Below the pieces are notes generated by a model, which saw nothing but the letters and a program-made list of their open reading frames with translations, was not told the DNA's origin and did no database searches. A stretch of 64,000 bases of DNA from Cristatella mucedo (Eukaryota; Bryozoa; Phylactolaemata; Cristatellidae), in contig WPIO01000083.1 in NCBI GenBank assembly GCA_009760855.2, positions 778,001 through 842,000 of the forward strand, in the 5' to 3' direction. How positions within the stretch are numbered: the stretch's first letter is position 1; every line of letters begins with the position of its first letter. Below, piece after piece: positions 1 to 11,775 of this stretch. The translations under genes and the position numbers were made by a program.

Positions 1-125
1 GCGGTAGAAGAGCCTCGATTGCTATCAAAACCACTTGCAGACGGCAATAACTGATTGCTCGCTGCAGGGCTTAAAACCCACGAGCCGGAATGTCAAGAGC
101 GAGCACCTTACCTCTGGGCTAAGAT
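1..125 (-). repeat. Degraded SINE-T copy (tRNA-derived)
   Basis: The reverse strand matches the SINE-T family seen more clearly at 53425-53592 and 63205-63379: a decayed B-box region followed by the family tail around the words for AGAGCC and the polar tract near position 5-15. It is old and has lost the A box. The left edge is cut by the window start. Confidence 0.5.
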
Positions 126-2930
126 CCAGGGGTAAGACGCCATTCTAACCTGATCCTGAACCATCCTGGACATATTGCTGCCTGATAGTATTACGAATCC
201 CTCCAATGTCCTGGCTGGTAGTTTCAGTAAGAATTAGTGTATGAAACGCTTTATCTTGAGCGCTTCGTCGAATACAAAGGAGGCCAAAGTGGCAGCATAG
301 GCTCAAGGGATTTTCAGATCCGGGCATCTCCAAATCTCACCCGCAAGGCCAGCGTTGCCTGTTTTATTACTGTAATTTTGTGTGAGCACGGGTTATTGGT
401 TTAGTCATCAATGGCTTCGGGTTCGTTCATGACTGTGCAGTAATGCCTCTACGTAAATCAGCTTAAAGAGTTGGTCTGGAATTCACCAAGATATTGGCTG
501 CAGGTTCCTTCAATAATGCCATAAGCATCGAGTCGCATCGTGAGCTGTAAGTTTATGTGTCCCCAAGACAGTGCTCTTTGTCAATCTGATTTCCTCAGGT
601 CACTTTCGAAACAGTCTGGTACATATTCGGAATACTTTTGCTTACAATCCACTTAATTCTAGTTCACAGTATTTTATTTTAACTAAACGTTACACTGACT
701 AATCGCAGCTAAGCCCGGTGGTCTGATTCGCATACCGGGTCAATGATATCCGTCTTAACAGCCGGCTCTATGACGCACACGGCGTTTCCCGCGGCCGATT
801 CGCCGACAAATTATAACACCTCTATACGGTCGATCCAAGTATGAACGATGACGAACTCACCAGATAAGTCGCTTGCACACGTTGGCCTTGCTTGAAAGTA
901 TCCGTGTGCTTGCTCATTGAATCCTTAGTATCGAACTGGTAGCTATGCTGCTGCACTATTCTTCGCGGCTATTGATACCCATATAGCCTTTGTGTGGTAA
1001 ATGCTAAATTGTATTGTAGTGAATGATCGCGCACGAATGGGTCTCCTCCAGGAACTACACAAAGCCATGAATATCAGGTGCGTGCTACAATCGCTTTCCA
1101 GAGCGTTCACAAAGCCAGAAACGCTGCCCCTCCCACTCCCGCTGCTTGTTCATTCGGTGCCTTCCAACGTGTATCTTCTGCTAAGAAGCAGAAAGCTACA
1201 GTAGGCTGACGAGTCCGTGTTTTCATTTCCACTGGAAACTTTACCAAAAGGAGAGTTGAATACTCGCTGCATCTTCGTCCTTACAGCGCTCGAATACTTT
1301 CTATGTTGGTGCCGCACTTGCCGCACTCAACAGCTACGGCGTTCGCTGTGGACGGAGTTCGCTGCCGATAACTTCCGCTTCCGCCCGTCGCTCATGTCAT
1401 CTCTATTAGCTTTTCGATCGAGCAGACCATGGCAATGGCGTCGCCAAGATTTAGGCATGGACCAAACTTCAGTCTTGAGGAGCGTGGCACAAGGTTAACC
1501 TCCTCTTCTTGAAGTAGAGGGGTTTCGCCCTTAATGACACTAGTGACGCGTAGTTAGACTGAAGCACACCCGTTTTGAAACTCGAGACATTATGCGTTTT
1601 AAATATGGGAAACCTTTGCAATCATTAGTATTGGGTCCGCTATACCATAGGAGGCAAACGACGTCGGCGGAAGTCGACGAAGAACAGTGGACCCAATAAT
1701 ACACTTTGAGATTCTTCGGGGCCATGATCAGCCAGTCATGAGCTATCGCGTGGCTCCTCCGCCGTCGCCGCAACCTGCTGCCGTTCTGGCACCGTCCTGA
1801 CATATACTTGTGGCTCAGACATGTTAGATGGCAAAACATTCATCTCTTTACTAGAGCTTATATAAAAGCTTTTACAGCTGCAGCCAGCACAGGAATCTCC
1901 ATTGCATATGTAGCACAAAACAGGCACAGAAACAGAAGAAGGAGGAATAATCATCCCGATCAGTTCAGCAATGTCCTGTAGCGGGAGGTCCGCCGATTTG
2001 CGCGGTGCAACATCCATCTTTGGTAGGGAATATCACTTGCCCGAAAACTTATGAGGATGCTATACAAGGATGCTTGTGAGCATTGCCTTTCCTCGGGACT
2101 CGTCTGAAATTTGTTTCTCCTGGCACATCCTCTCAGCAATTGCAACGTTGTCTGCGTACGTCTGCTCCCCGGACGCTGAAAAAGCTCTCGTACCAGATCC
2201 TGCCGTGCTCCACGCAACGTCTTTTCTTACCTCTGTTCTCGTCACCGCTACTATGCTTATGCTAGCAGTCGCGCACAGCAAAAGATAGAATCTCCAATAG
2301 GGCAGGTAGTGTATTAACGTACGGAGGAAGCCACGCGATAGCTCACGACCGACATGCTGGTCCTGGCCCTGGAGAATCTCTAAGTATATAATTGGGGCCG
2401 CTGTTTTTGGTAAAATCCGCCGACGTCCTTTGCTCCTACAGTAAAGTGGACCCAACATTTAGTCTGCGAGGCTCTGTGAGCAACAAACATGACTACTTAG
2501 CGAACTAGCTAATTGCAGTGCCTTGCGTTACGTTGCCAATTACGCTATTAATCCGGTCGTGTTGCAACTAGAGTAAGTAATATTCTATACATTCGCAAGA
2601 AAAATAACCAAGAGCGTTACCCCTCACTCATGCCTTGTAGGAAGAGCCTGCCACGGAGGGCCGCTTAAATTTGATTAGTTTATCAATAGATTTCACATTA
2701 GATAGAACATTTCCTTCACTGTCAAGTTGGCAAACAGTCAGCTAAGGAACTCCTGTCGAAATTAGGGCGTACTTCGGCAAGAGTACGACAGCCCTACTAG
2801 TTCACGCGTTTGGGAAATTACTTGCGTCTAGATTGTCTTAATTCCCTTTATTCGGGACTTCAGCATATGCCATTAATCGTCTGCAACTAGCAAACAACTC
2901 AGTGGCTTGTCTGCTGTTGTCGGGGCGTAG
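126..2930. other. Intergenic DNA without a recognised gene
   Basis: Only short overlapping open frames occur on both strands (the longest is 132 codons at 2060-2458, minus). None shows a known domain or plausible splice context. No element could be recognised. Confidence 0.5.
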
Positions 2931-2934
2931 CTGC

Positions 2935-3595
2935 CACATCACCTCACTTCTGCCTTAGTGCTTCATTGGCTCCCTATCAAGCATTGAATCGACTTCAAGA
3001 TGTCTGGCTTACAGGTCGTTTCATTTGCCTGCACCAGCTTGCACCAATCCGATACTCCTTGCACCTCCAGCCACGAGCTCTCACACGCCACCCGCTCCTC
3101 AGTAGCTAGTCATTTCGCCGTCCCTCGCACTAAATTGAAATCTTTCCGCGATCGAGCCTTCAGCTTGGGTGTACTGAGAGTCTGGAACTCGCTCGTGACT
3201 TTGGTCACTACCTGTAATTAACTAACATCTTTTAAGTCTCAACTAAAGATGAATTTGTTGCGGCTAGCTTTTCATTTTCATTCAGAATTTGTATTTTTCC
3301 TACGCTTTGCTTATTGGTGAATGATTCAGTGCATATTACTAACCAAGAATCCTACTAAGCCGTGGCGGAGTGTTCTCATTTGCGGTTTCGCATGCTTGTC
3401 TAAGCATAATACTTGTAAGCTTCTGCATGCTGTCTAGCCATGAAAAATTGAGTGCCATTACGTTTTGTTTATTGCTTCTCCAGCTACGTTAAGTTGTAGC
3501 GCCAGGTCATGAGTTGTAAACCTCCAGGTGTGAGATTTATTCCTCTGAGCTCGCTTTAAATACGACCTAGTCTTTTTATTATTATTATATGTTTT
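2935..3595 (+). repeat. LINE-C fragment, C-terminal RT region plus 3' end
   Basis: Around 3105-3220 the translation contains VPRTKLKSF, DRAF and VWNSL, the C-terminal signature block that L2/CR1-type LINE ORF2 proteins share and that LINE-A also carries here. The 3' region (about 3490-3595) keeps a decayed form of the LINE stem-loop (GAGATTTATTCCTCTGAGC) followed by (ATT)n. The RT core is missing and the frame is broken, so this is a 5'-truncated dead copy, more diverged than the LINE-A copies. Confidence 0.65.
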
Positions 3596-4107
3596 TCTAG
3601 GATATTTTATGTTGAGCTATTCGACAAGCAGTTCTTAACAGTGACAGCTTAAATACTGCAAAACTAATGATATTTCAAAATGATGAGTTGGTTCAAAAAG
3701 CAAAGTGAGTGACAGTCCACGACAATGGTTTGATTTGAAGCGAACGCGCTTACAACGTAACCGACAGCACTAACACAACTTCATGCCTGTTTTGAGGATG
3801 CCTCTCAGAAGCCAGTTCGCGCCGTTAGGGCAGTGTATTTCGTGCTCCAAACATATGCCCTTCAATCGCAGCCAATATGTAATTCAAATAGCTGATTGGC
3901 CTGCCAACTATTGACGAGGGAGAAACAGCGAATGAGAGAGTTAGAGAGCGAGAGAGAGAGAGTCTATGTGAACGAGAAGAGTTGAAGAGAATAGAGAGAG
4001 CCGACAAAGATTAGCTTGCATTCCAACAGCTAAAATTGGCTGCGATCTTAATATTGTAAGCTACCATCTTTGATCTACCATAACCAGAAATCTACAGGTT
4101 CTACCTG

Positions 4108-4231
4108 GAAAGAAATATAATTCATTAGCACCCTGAGAGAACTTAATCTCCGTCCAAATTTTTCACTTATGTAAAGGTTCGAGCACAAGACCTCAGTCGG
4201 CAAAGCCGAGCATCTTATCCTCTGGGCCAAA
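4108..4231 (-). repeat. SINE-A copy (tRNA-derived, LINE-tailed)
   Basis: On the minus strand it reads a tRNA-like head (CCAGAGGATAAGATGCTCGG, then a B-box-like GGTTC) followed by the LINE-type stem-loop with GAGATTAAGTTCTCTCAGGG and a short A/T end. It matches the copies at 26441-26580 and 61593-61733. Confidence 0.65.
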
Positions 4232-4830
4232 TCAGATCTAAGCCAGAAGCATATCGCAGGTCTGGCGACTGGAGAGAGCGAAGTGCAGTGCCTGGCTCGA
4301 AGATGATGGTGGGTTGCCGGCCACGAGTGCTGCCGAAGTGGGCGCTTCACAATCCCGTTTGCGACCAAGTTGTAGGCAGTCGTGCGTATATATCGCGTAC
4401 CCATAGCCTTCATTATCTCGTGCCAAAGGGATGACTCAAAATTACCCCCCCCCCCCTCGCGGTCGGAGGTCAGCGATGCGTGGATACCGAAACGAAATAT
4501 CCAGCCATCGACGAAGGCTGGCGCAAAGGAGGACTACGAAATGTCTGCCAGAGGAAACGCCTCGGGCCTGCTCGCGAAACGGTCGACAACCGCGAGCAGG
4601 TAGGTGGCGCCATCGGAGTGCGGGCCGACGAGGTTGACGCGAGCACGAGCCAGAATCGATGCGACGGAACGGGAAACTATCCGACTGGCGTCGAACTGTG
4701 CCGAGCCGCCCCAGGTACGACGGCATGCGCTGCAGCTTCGGGCCCAAGAGCGAACATCTGAATTCACGTTGGGCCGTACGAAGCCACGCGACCGTGCCTG
4801 TACGTGGCTGCGTCCAAGTAGCTAGAGAGT
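4232..4830 (-). pseudogene. Ty3/gypsy-type integrase relic
   Basis: Minus-strand translation gives, in order and across several frames, the end of an integrase zinc-binding region (NSDVRSWARSCSACRR), the start of the catalytic core (VNLVGPHSDGATYLLAVVDR), then SLTSDRGG and, from about 4413 down, GTRYIRTTAYNLVANGIVKR. These are the classic Ty3/gypsy integrase blocks containing the first two catalytic Asp residues and the region after them. Frame changes and a poly-C run at 4445-4456 break it. No LTRs, RT or gag were found nearby, so it is an isolated fragment. The longest open frame here (197 codons, 4442-5035) is in the wrong frame and is not a gene. Confidence 0.75.
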
Positions 4831-5008
4831 CAGGGCACTTTATCAAAGATGCGACGATGGAAGGCGGCGGGCACGTATGGGCGATCGCAGCCGGTAGAGC
4901 GGTCGCAGAGCGAGTCATGCCCTCCGAGAACGATATAGGGACCGGTTGGAGGTGCAGGGCAGTAGTTTTCGCAGGCAGCGGGCATCTCCGACTACTGCCT
5001 GGCGGCGG

Positions 5009-5135
5009 CAGAAGAACCTTAACGGCTATCGCCACCGCTTGCAGTTAGCAATAAAGGCTCCCCCACTGTGCAGGATTCGAACCTGCTACCTTGGTCGTGA
5101 AGAACGAGCCCCTTACCTCGGGGACTGTCACGGCC
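5009..5135 (-). repeat. SINE-T copy
   Basis: The minus strand shows the tRNA-like part with a B box (GGTTCGAATCCTGC-like) and the conserved body (CACTGCAAGCGGTGGTGATA-like). The 3' tail is shortened. It is flanked by the gypsy integrase relic. Confidence 0.65.
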
Positions 5136-5590
5136 CTAGTGCCACGGGTCATATTTCAGTCGAAGTGCCACCAAATCCAGATCAGCTGCTTTAGTCAACG
5201 AACGACCTATCGTTATCCGACTAGATTCTCAGATTATCGAACGCCTCTATAGTGTGCCGTAAACGCGAAGGTCATCGACCTCGGCATGCTAATTCTAATA
5301 GCACGTTAATCAGGAATTAACTCGGTTTGCAGAAGCATAATCTAGAGCCTTTTTTGACTGGCCTATCTTTCGCTGCCATAAATAGATAGCCAACGGAGCC
5401 TGCGGTGACCTCTGCCGCTCAAGGCCGACGAGAAGCAGATTTCACATTTCGCCGCTCGTCCCTCCCAATGAAGCCAAGTTAAATTGATCCCAAAGAGCTC
5501 GCCTTCCTTTTCCTTAGCATTTCCAGCCGTGAAACAATCAGTCGATCGTCAGTCCAACGTTTGCGATACTTACTTTTGCTTCCGTTTTAG

Positions 5591-7037
5591 AAAAAGCGTC
5601 CTTTTCCCGCTATTCTTATGCTGCGCTTCTTTCTTCGTCGGCTACAACTGGCGACTCATCCAGGAAGGGATTCTGCACACCGAATTGTGGCACGTGCCCC
5701 TCCTGACACGAGCAGCCTGGCGAACTGAACGAGTGGCGACCGCGGTAACTAAAAGAATGTTCGAGTTGGCCTCGGAGCTCGAGGACTCGAGCACGCTGCG
5801 GCGACTTGGAGCGCCGACGTCTCGACAGGTTCCACCATTTGCTGACCAGAAAGCGACTCGCGCGTCCAGCTCAACGTTCAGCCTGCCCAGCGCTCGAACC
5901 ACTAGCGCCGATCCCTCGAAGAGCGTCGCCTCGAGAGAGCAGCGTCAGAGTCAGCTCTCCACCGCGTCACCCTCTGCCGTCAAAGTGAACAGGCTGGCCA
6001 CCGAAGGAGTATCCAGCCCACCCGGCCGGTCGGCTCTAATTCTGTTCATGCAGGAGCACGTAGGCAGCGGATTTTTCGCTGGAAAAAATCGCCACAACCC
6101 GTTCGTCGGTCTGCGATGCCCCTATAGCAACTGCGAGGTGACAACAAACTCGACCCTCTTCGGCGAAGCGTCGCTGATAATAATGCCCTCGCTGTGGGGT
6201 GGTGACTGCTGCTCATCTAACATCAACGGCAGCGTGAGCTGCCGTTCAGGCGGCGGCAGGGTCACGTTTCTACCCAGACCGCGCTCTGACCAAGCCTACA
6301 TGTTCTGCAACCGAGAGTCGGTGTCGAGGACTACTCCGCCGCTATCGTGCTTTCAAGCCTTAGATGCCATCATTAATTACACTTGGACCTACAAGCTGGA
6401 CTCCGATGTTCAAAACACGTACGGAGGGTTCCGAGCGATGGGTGCAGTTAAACAGGTGAAGAGAAATTACTCGGCGGAAAAGTCTAAAGACGTTCTGTGG
6501 TACGTTGGTAATTGTCGCGGCACGGCATCAGCAAAGATTCGCTGGAATTTGGCCCAAAATTTGTCCAAATACATAGGCCTTGACATTTTCGGAAAATGCT
6601 CAGGTCGCAGCGACGGATGCCATGCCAGCAACACGTCCTGTGTGAGGAGCGTTTTTGAACAGTACCGCTACTATCTGGCACTCGAAAACAGCGCTTGCAA
6701 GGACTACGTCACCGAGAAACTTTTCAGAGCTCTTTTATTTGGAAGCATACCTATTGTTCGAGGACTGTCGAAGGGAGATTACGCCAGGCTGGCGCCTCCG
6801 CATTCTTTCATACACTTGGACGACTACAAAACGGAGGCAGATCTGGCGTCGCACCTTCGATACCTGTCCAGCAACTCGACGGCGTACAACGAGTATCACG
6901 CTTGGCGAGCGCGCTACGAGATCCAGACGCCGGACAAAGGCTTGTGCAAGCTGTGCGAGCTCGGCTCGAGGCTACCAGCTTCGAACAGCTTTCGAATCAC
7001 CGCCTGGTGGAACGCTAGCCGCGATTGCTCCGAGTAG
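5591..7037 (+). CDS. Alpha-1,3-fucosyltransferase, GT10 family (main coding exon)
   Basis: This is a Golgi glycosyltransferase expected to transfer fucose from GDP-fucose to an N-acetylglucosamine-containing acceptor in alpha-1,3 linkage. The exon encodes 481 residues. They hold a hydrophobic type II signal anchor (about residues 4-22, LFPLFLCCASFFVG), a low-complexity Ser/Thr/Ala stem, and a catalytic domain with the GT10 donor-binding block ALENSACKDYVTEKLFRAL followed by GSIPIVRG. Near the C terminus is the CKLC cysteine motif. The open frame continues upstream to 5484, but that start is TTG. A good acceptor (pyrimidine tract then TTTTAG) ends at 5590, just before the anchor, so the true ATG most likely sits in an upstream exon that I could not identify. 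The first in-frame ATG (5757) would delete the anchor. There is no stop or frameshift inside. The nearest relative in the window is the pseudogene at 10840-11095. Substrate preference cannot be told. Confidence 0.9.
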
Positions 7038-7117
7038 ATTTCGCCGTCGCTCGCGATTGCTCGTGCAATCTCGATCCGCATCTCGATCCGCATCTCGGGC
7101 GAGCGAACACCTCGTGC

Positions 7118-7167
7118 ATCTTTGCCAACGGCGCATCTCGGCCCGAGATGGCGCCATTGGCAAAGAT
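7118..7167 (+). other. Strong inverted repeat (hairpin) just 3' of the fucosyltransferase
   Basis: Two arms of about 23-24 bases (7118-7140 and 7144-7167) pair with one mismatch and one bulge around a 3-base loop. It lies 80 bases after the stop codon, so it would be in the 3' UTR if the transcript extends that far. Confidence 0.7.
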
Positions 7168-7268
7168 AAGACCGGGAGCCATAGCGTCTACCAACTATCG
7201 CTTAGTCGCACTATCAGACTTGGGGATGAAAACGCTGCCAAATCTAGCTAGACATTGTTCGTGAACTC

Positions 7269-7269
<1 letters not shown>

Positions 7270-7305
<36 letters not shown>
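7270..7305 (+). repeat. (CAG)12 microsatellite
   Basis: Twelve uninterrupted CAG units lie about 230 bases downstream of the fucosyltransferase stop codon. Confidence 0.95.
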
Positions 7306-7307
<2 letters not shown>

Positions 7308-7574
7308 TCTTCGGCGGCAGACTTCTCCAGCTTCAGCTTGCTCTCGCTCCGGCAAATCGCACGTGCATTTAGTGCGAAGAATTCGCAAACTGGCGGCAGC
7401 TCGCAAAACGGGCATCTGAAAGTAGCCTTCTGCGCTCAACCCGATAGTTTCCTCCATCTGTCATAGCAACAGTGTCTTGCTTCATAACCGTGGAGTAGAC
7501 TGAAATTCTTCACGTTTTTCGCGTCGGCAATTTTTCCTCTGCCCAAAGTAGTAATTAGTACGTGTGATTTCAGG

Positions 7575-7733
7575 TACTGTGACCAGCTTTTCACGACCTC
7601 GGCCCGAGGTCGTGGTTTCAAATCCTGCGGTGGGCGATCCTGTATCGCCACTGCAAGCGGTGGTGATAGCCGTAAAGGCTCTTCTGTCGCTATACAAAAA
7701 GAGGCTGTTAACTCGGCTAGTATTTTTGTTAGC
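7575..7733 (+). repeat. SINE-T copy
   Basis: It has a tRNA-like head with the promoter B-box region (GGTTTCAAATCCTGCGGTGG), the conserved body with CACTGCAAGCGGTGGTGATA, and the tail CAAAAAGAGGCTGTTAA. It is one of the better-preserved copies of the family. Confidence 0.75.
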
Positions 7734-8465
7734 CCTAAATGATCCGGTTTCTCTTGGCGGGCAGCAGTTGCGACTAGCTGAAGCTGAAGCTAAATCTCCC
7801 CAAAACTTGTGATCTGGCCCTTAGCTTATGGTGGCTAAATTCATAATATATTTGTCTATGAAGTTATGGATTTGCTAACAAAATCAAGGAGAGACGGCAT
7901 ACTTCTGTCAACTACTAGAGCTCACTGCCTGTGGACTCGCTTCGCTGTCTATACAACAGTGCACAGAAATGTACGCGTCAATTACACGTCACTCCCGGAA
8001 GTACTGGTCGCCATCTGCCTCGTGTCGGACGGACGGACTTTCTCGCTTTTATTAATAGGGATTAGTTAAAACGACAAGAGTCTTGAATTGATGCTAAAAG
8101 TCCTATGTGGCGGCGGGTAATAAATACTTTGTGTTTCCATGCACTACCATGAAAGGTAAAAGAAATCAAACTCCCCCCCCCCCCGACAGAGGGTGACTCG
8201 GAAACGGTGCGTCCCCTCTAGACACTCCTTCAATAAACTTTTAGCCCCCCCTCTTCGGTGCCTATGTACAGTGGTACTAATAATAACTTATTTTGCCCTA
8301 AAAGAATCAAATCTCTCTCCAGGCGCTTTAAAAATCGCTAATAAAAGATGCAATAATCAAGACAAGCAGGGTATATGGCTAGGTGAAACCACTCAAATCA
8401 AACTTGGTGCAGCTAGCGAGTAGGATCCCCCGTCAGTTAGCAAGGACAAAATCGCGGAGGGTTAA

Positions 8466-9215
8466 CAATAATAAAAATGCACTTGATAAAACGCCCTCAG
8501 AGAACTCACAGGGTCAGCATGCAAGTGTGGTTAGTGGCAGCATGCAACAGTGTCAGCACGCATAAGCACAGAAAAAACGAATCACAGGGACCCACTAAAT
8601 GCGGTCATAAATAGGTGCATTTTAAATTTCCTTTAAATGTAGGGGATGTCGTGACGGAAGTTGGGAATGAGTTCCAAGCTTTGGCAGCATACCAACTAAA
8701 GGCACGGCCTCCAAAGGATTTGAGGTTTGTACAAGTTATAGTTAAACACTTGGATTCTGAAAAGCTCGTGGAACGATGCTTAGCCTGGTGGGGGAGAAGA
8801 TCTGATGACTAGGCTGGAGTCAAGGAATGAAGGGATCTCAAACTGAGCGACAAAACCCTGAATTCGGTCCTGTGCTGGACTTGTAGCCAGTGCAGGTTGG
8901 CGAGAAGTGGTGGGGTGTGGCAACTGCGACGCTCACAGCAGACAAGCCTAGCTGGCGAGTGTTGCACCAGCTGTAAGCGCCTGATTGCACGTGCTGGCAG
9001 ACCAGCAAGCAGCGAGTCACAGAAGTCAAGACGGGATGTCACAAATGCACGGACCAACTTAGATGTAGTAACCCTGTCTAAACAAGCCCAAATTTTAGCA
9101 ATTTTATGTAGCTGAAAGTAGGCAGACTTGATTGTGAAGTTGATGTGGTCGTCTAACTAAAGATCACTTTGGAATATGACACCTAGATTTTGTGCAGCAG
9201 ACTCAGCAGGAGAGG
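8466..9215 (-). repeat. LINE-A copy, 5' truncated
   Basis: The minus-strand translation contains [20 protein letters not shown] and the HWL block near the ORF2 C terminus. It is followed by the family 3' UTR and the stem-loop region near 8480-8512, then an (ATT)-like tail. Part of the stem-loop (after GAGAACTC at 8512) is deleted. There are frameshifts in the coding part. Confidence 0.8.
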
Positions 9216-10839
9216 GTTAAACACGAACAGCGCACGGCAAGGGAAAAAAAGAGCCTCACAGCGATGAAACTTACTACATTTTGCTGCTCGCTCCTTCACG
9301 TGTCGCATCCTGCGCGTAATTGTGCACAAGATCAAACTCATTGCACAGCGTGCCAGTACTGAAAAACCACGGGCTATTCTCGTTGCGATGCCACTGACGA
9401 TACATGCCTGATAAATAGCACACTTCACTTTTGCCGCGTGGCGGCTGGGCAAGCATAAGTCATACGGAGAGCCTACCCTACTGAGTGCAATAGACGTGAT
9501 GATAACGGTTGGTTAGCAGTGCTCAAAGTCTTGTAATGAATTTCATTAAGCCAGTCGGTAATAAGAAAGGAAAACCTTGAAGTTATTGCATTACGGTGAA
9601 TTACGTACCTAACTGACAAGTACTGTCTTATAAGTGTAGTTGCTGCTTAAGTCGCCGACTGAGAATAATGGCGCGGGTAAGGCGGTAACGGCGGCTAAGA
9701 AAGTAAGGTACTCAGACAGCTTACTAATTTTAATATTGGCGCCTGAGTTTCTCTTGCAGCGTATGGAGCTCGTTTTAAAAAGGTAAATTTTGTGAAGCAC
9801 ACAACTATGGTCGAAATCGGCGCGGGAGTAGGTATCCGTCAAACAGAGATCCTGTTTCTATTCTCGAACGATGACTATCAGGAACCCACGTGTCCTAATA
9901 AAAGTCTCTTTCGCAATTTCGATGAAAAACAAACCTCGGAAAGTCGGAGCATCGCGTCAATTGTCGGCAGCTCTTGACCGGAGCGGCTGATGTCGTTCTG
10001 GCGCATAACTTTTGAGGTAGACAGCGGCAGGGTAAACACCATCAGGTGCTATGTTTCGCAGGCGCCTACACTTGATTCTTAGTGAGACTAACCTTTCGAT
10101 TTAGATTTCATTCCACAATTTCTGCGTGCGCGACGGCTGCATCTACGATTCTCTAGCCAGGCTTCAAGGCGCCACCGCGACCACGTGACGTATCAGCGGC
10201 GTGGCTGCCATTACCAATTGCGGCTCTGTTTTTCGCGAACGACACGGCCGCCCCGATGTGCTCGACACTGGTAACACTATGTTTGCCGTCCTCTAGCTAC
10301 CTAAGTCCATCCAGCTTTTAGCTCCACACCGCCCTGCGAGTGTGACCGTGACCCTACGACTGTGACCGCTTCGCTCCTTCCTTTGACTCCATTTGATCCT
10401 ACACTGATGGTTCGGGAATGTCGTAGGCGGCAGTGCTATTCTTAAATAAAAGAGTTACGCCACAGGCTCTTCACGGGGGCACATCCTTCGTCCTTTACGC
10501 ACTCGTGAGTGCTGCAATTGCACGAACATAATTCGTTCACAGTTAATTTGAAGAGATTTGTTATCATTATTATAGCACTTAGCGTGTAGCTCGCTCCGTG
10601 CCCAAGCATGACGTGGGAAACTTGTCTATACTTTAAAATTGTACCCGCACACCAGTCAAAGAGCCTATAGGATACTTACTTGTAGACACTCAAAAAACCT
10701 CTTGAATTCTATAAATGGACCCTTTTCTCATAAGCTGCTTTCGTGCAGGATTGTCCTGCTTCCTCAGTGAATACAATCACTGTCATCCCGGGCCACCGGT
10801 GGCGAGGCAACCACAAACACGATGCTTCTTGGCAAAGGG
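9216..10839. other. Intergenic DNA without a recognised gene
   Basis: Short frames on both strands are unsupported. Nothing recognisable was seen between the LINE-A copy and the fucosyltransferase pseudogene. Confidence 0.45.
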
Positions 10840-10954
10840 CGCTGATACACGTCGGAAGGTTTTTGAGTGACGGGTGCCGTTATTAAGACTAAAAGACATT
10901 ATTCCGTGGAAAACTCTAAAGACGACCTTTGGGGTCTCGACAACTGTAATGGCT

Positions 10955-10991
<37 letters not shown>

Positions 10992-11095
10992 GATTCGTTG
11001 GCATCTGGCCCCAAAATCTTTCATAGTAATTATCGTTGACGTTTTCGAGAAACCCTAGGGTTCCAGTGAAGGCTGCCAGCCACTAAGCACGTAGG
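10840..11095 (+). pseudogene. Partial fucosyltransferase pseudogene with CAG expansion
   Basis: The stretch is homologous to positions about 6408-6645 of the fucosyltransferase. It reads TGAVIKTKRHYSVENSKDDL where the gene reads MGAVKQVKRNYSAEKSKDVL, then EIRWHLAPKS where the gene has KIRWNLAQNL. An in-frame TGA sits in the equivalent of GFRAMG and a TAG follows DVFEKP, and the upstream and downstream parts of the domain are missing, so it cannot make a working enzyme. Between the two conserved blocks a short Ser-Ala-Lys segment has been replaced by twelve CAG units (10955-10990), read as polyalanine in this frame. It may be a tandem gene duplicate or a separate decayed exon. A processed copy is not demonstrable because the gene's main exon has no introns. 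Confidence 0.85.
10955..10990 (+). repeat. (CAG)12 inside the fucosyltransferase pseudogene
   Basis: Twelve pure CAG units lie exactly where the intact gene has TCAGCAAAG, which probably seeded the expansion. Confidence 0.95.
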
Positions 11096-11595
11096 CCGAT
11101 AGATGAAATGCATATCTCCCATCGCATTAGGCCCGATGTGACAGAAATACAAACCTGAAGATCCTAAGGATTTAGCATGCCTAGCAGGCTTGTTAACCTC
11201 GAACCGGGAAGATGGGAGGTTGATATTTTCTGCTTTATAAACCTAAGCCTGACATGTTTATGTCCGTGAACCGAAAAATTGTCTTGAAATGAAAATCGAT
11301 ATGCATTATCTCCTACGATGCCCGCGAGGTTCTCTCATCCACAAGATCCCTGCCTGTCGCTATCGCTAGACTGGTTGTCGAAAGCGAAGAGGCAACAGGT
11401 CCGGTGATGTAATGGTGTACCTGCAAGCGAGGGCGGATGGAGATGGAAGCTGAGAAGGCTGAAAGCCCGTCGTTCTGACCTGAGGGGCCCTGGGCCAGGC
11501 TAACGCAGCCGTCCAGACTCCGTATTTCCGCTCTACTGATAAGTAAACTAAAAGGAGCAAAGGTTGGCTAATTTGCAGCCTCATCGATATAAATA

Positions 11596-11775
11596 AATGA
11601 ATACCAGCTGATCCAACGGCCTCTTTTGCATAGCGACAGAAGAGCCTTTACGACTGTCATCACCGCTTACAGCGGCGATGCAGGATAGCCCGCGGCAGTA
11701 TTCGAACCCAGTTTCTTGGGACCGATGTCGTGAAAAGTAACCAACTTGCCTAGTGCGCCATCAGGGCTCGCCATA
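11596..11775 (-). repeat. SINE-T copy
   Basis: The minus strand shows head, B box (GGTTCGAATACTGC-like), body and tail up to the word CAGCTGGTATTCATT. The tail lies at 11596-11640. The family-typical flank of the head reads GGCGAGCCCTGATGGC. Confidence 0.75.

Noticed and set aside
4442-5035. 197-codon open frame on the minus strand
   Set aside because: The integrase similarity lies in different frames of the same stretch; this frame has no domain and extends into a SINE-T.
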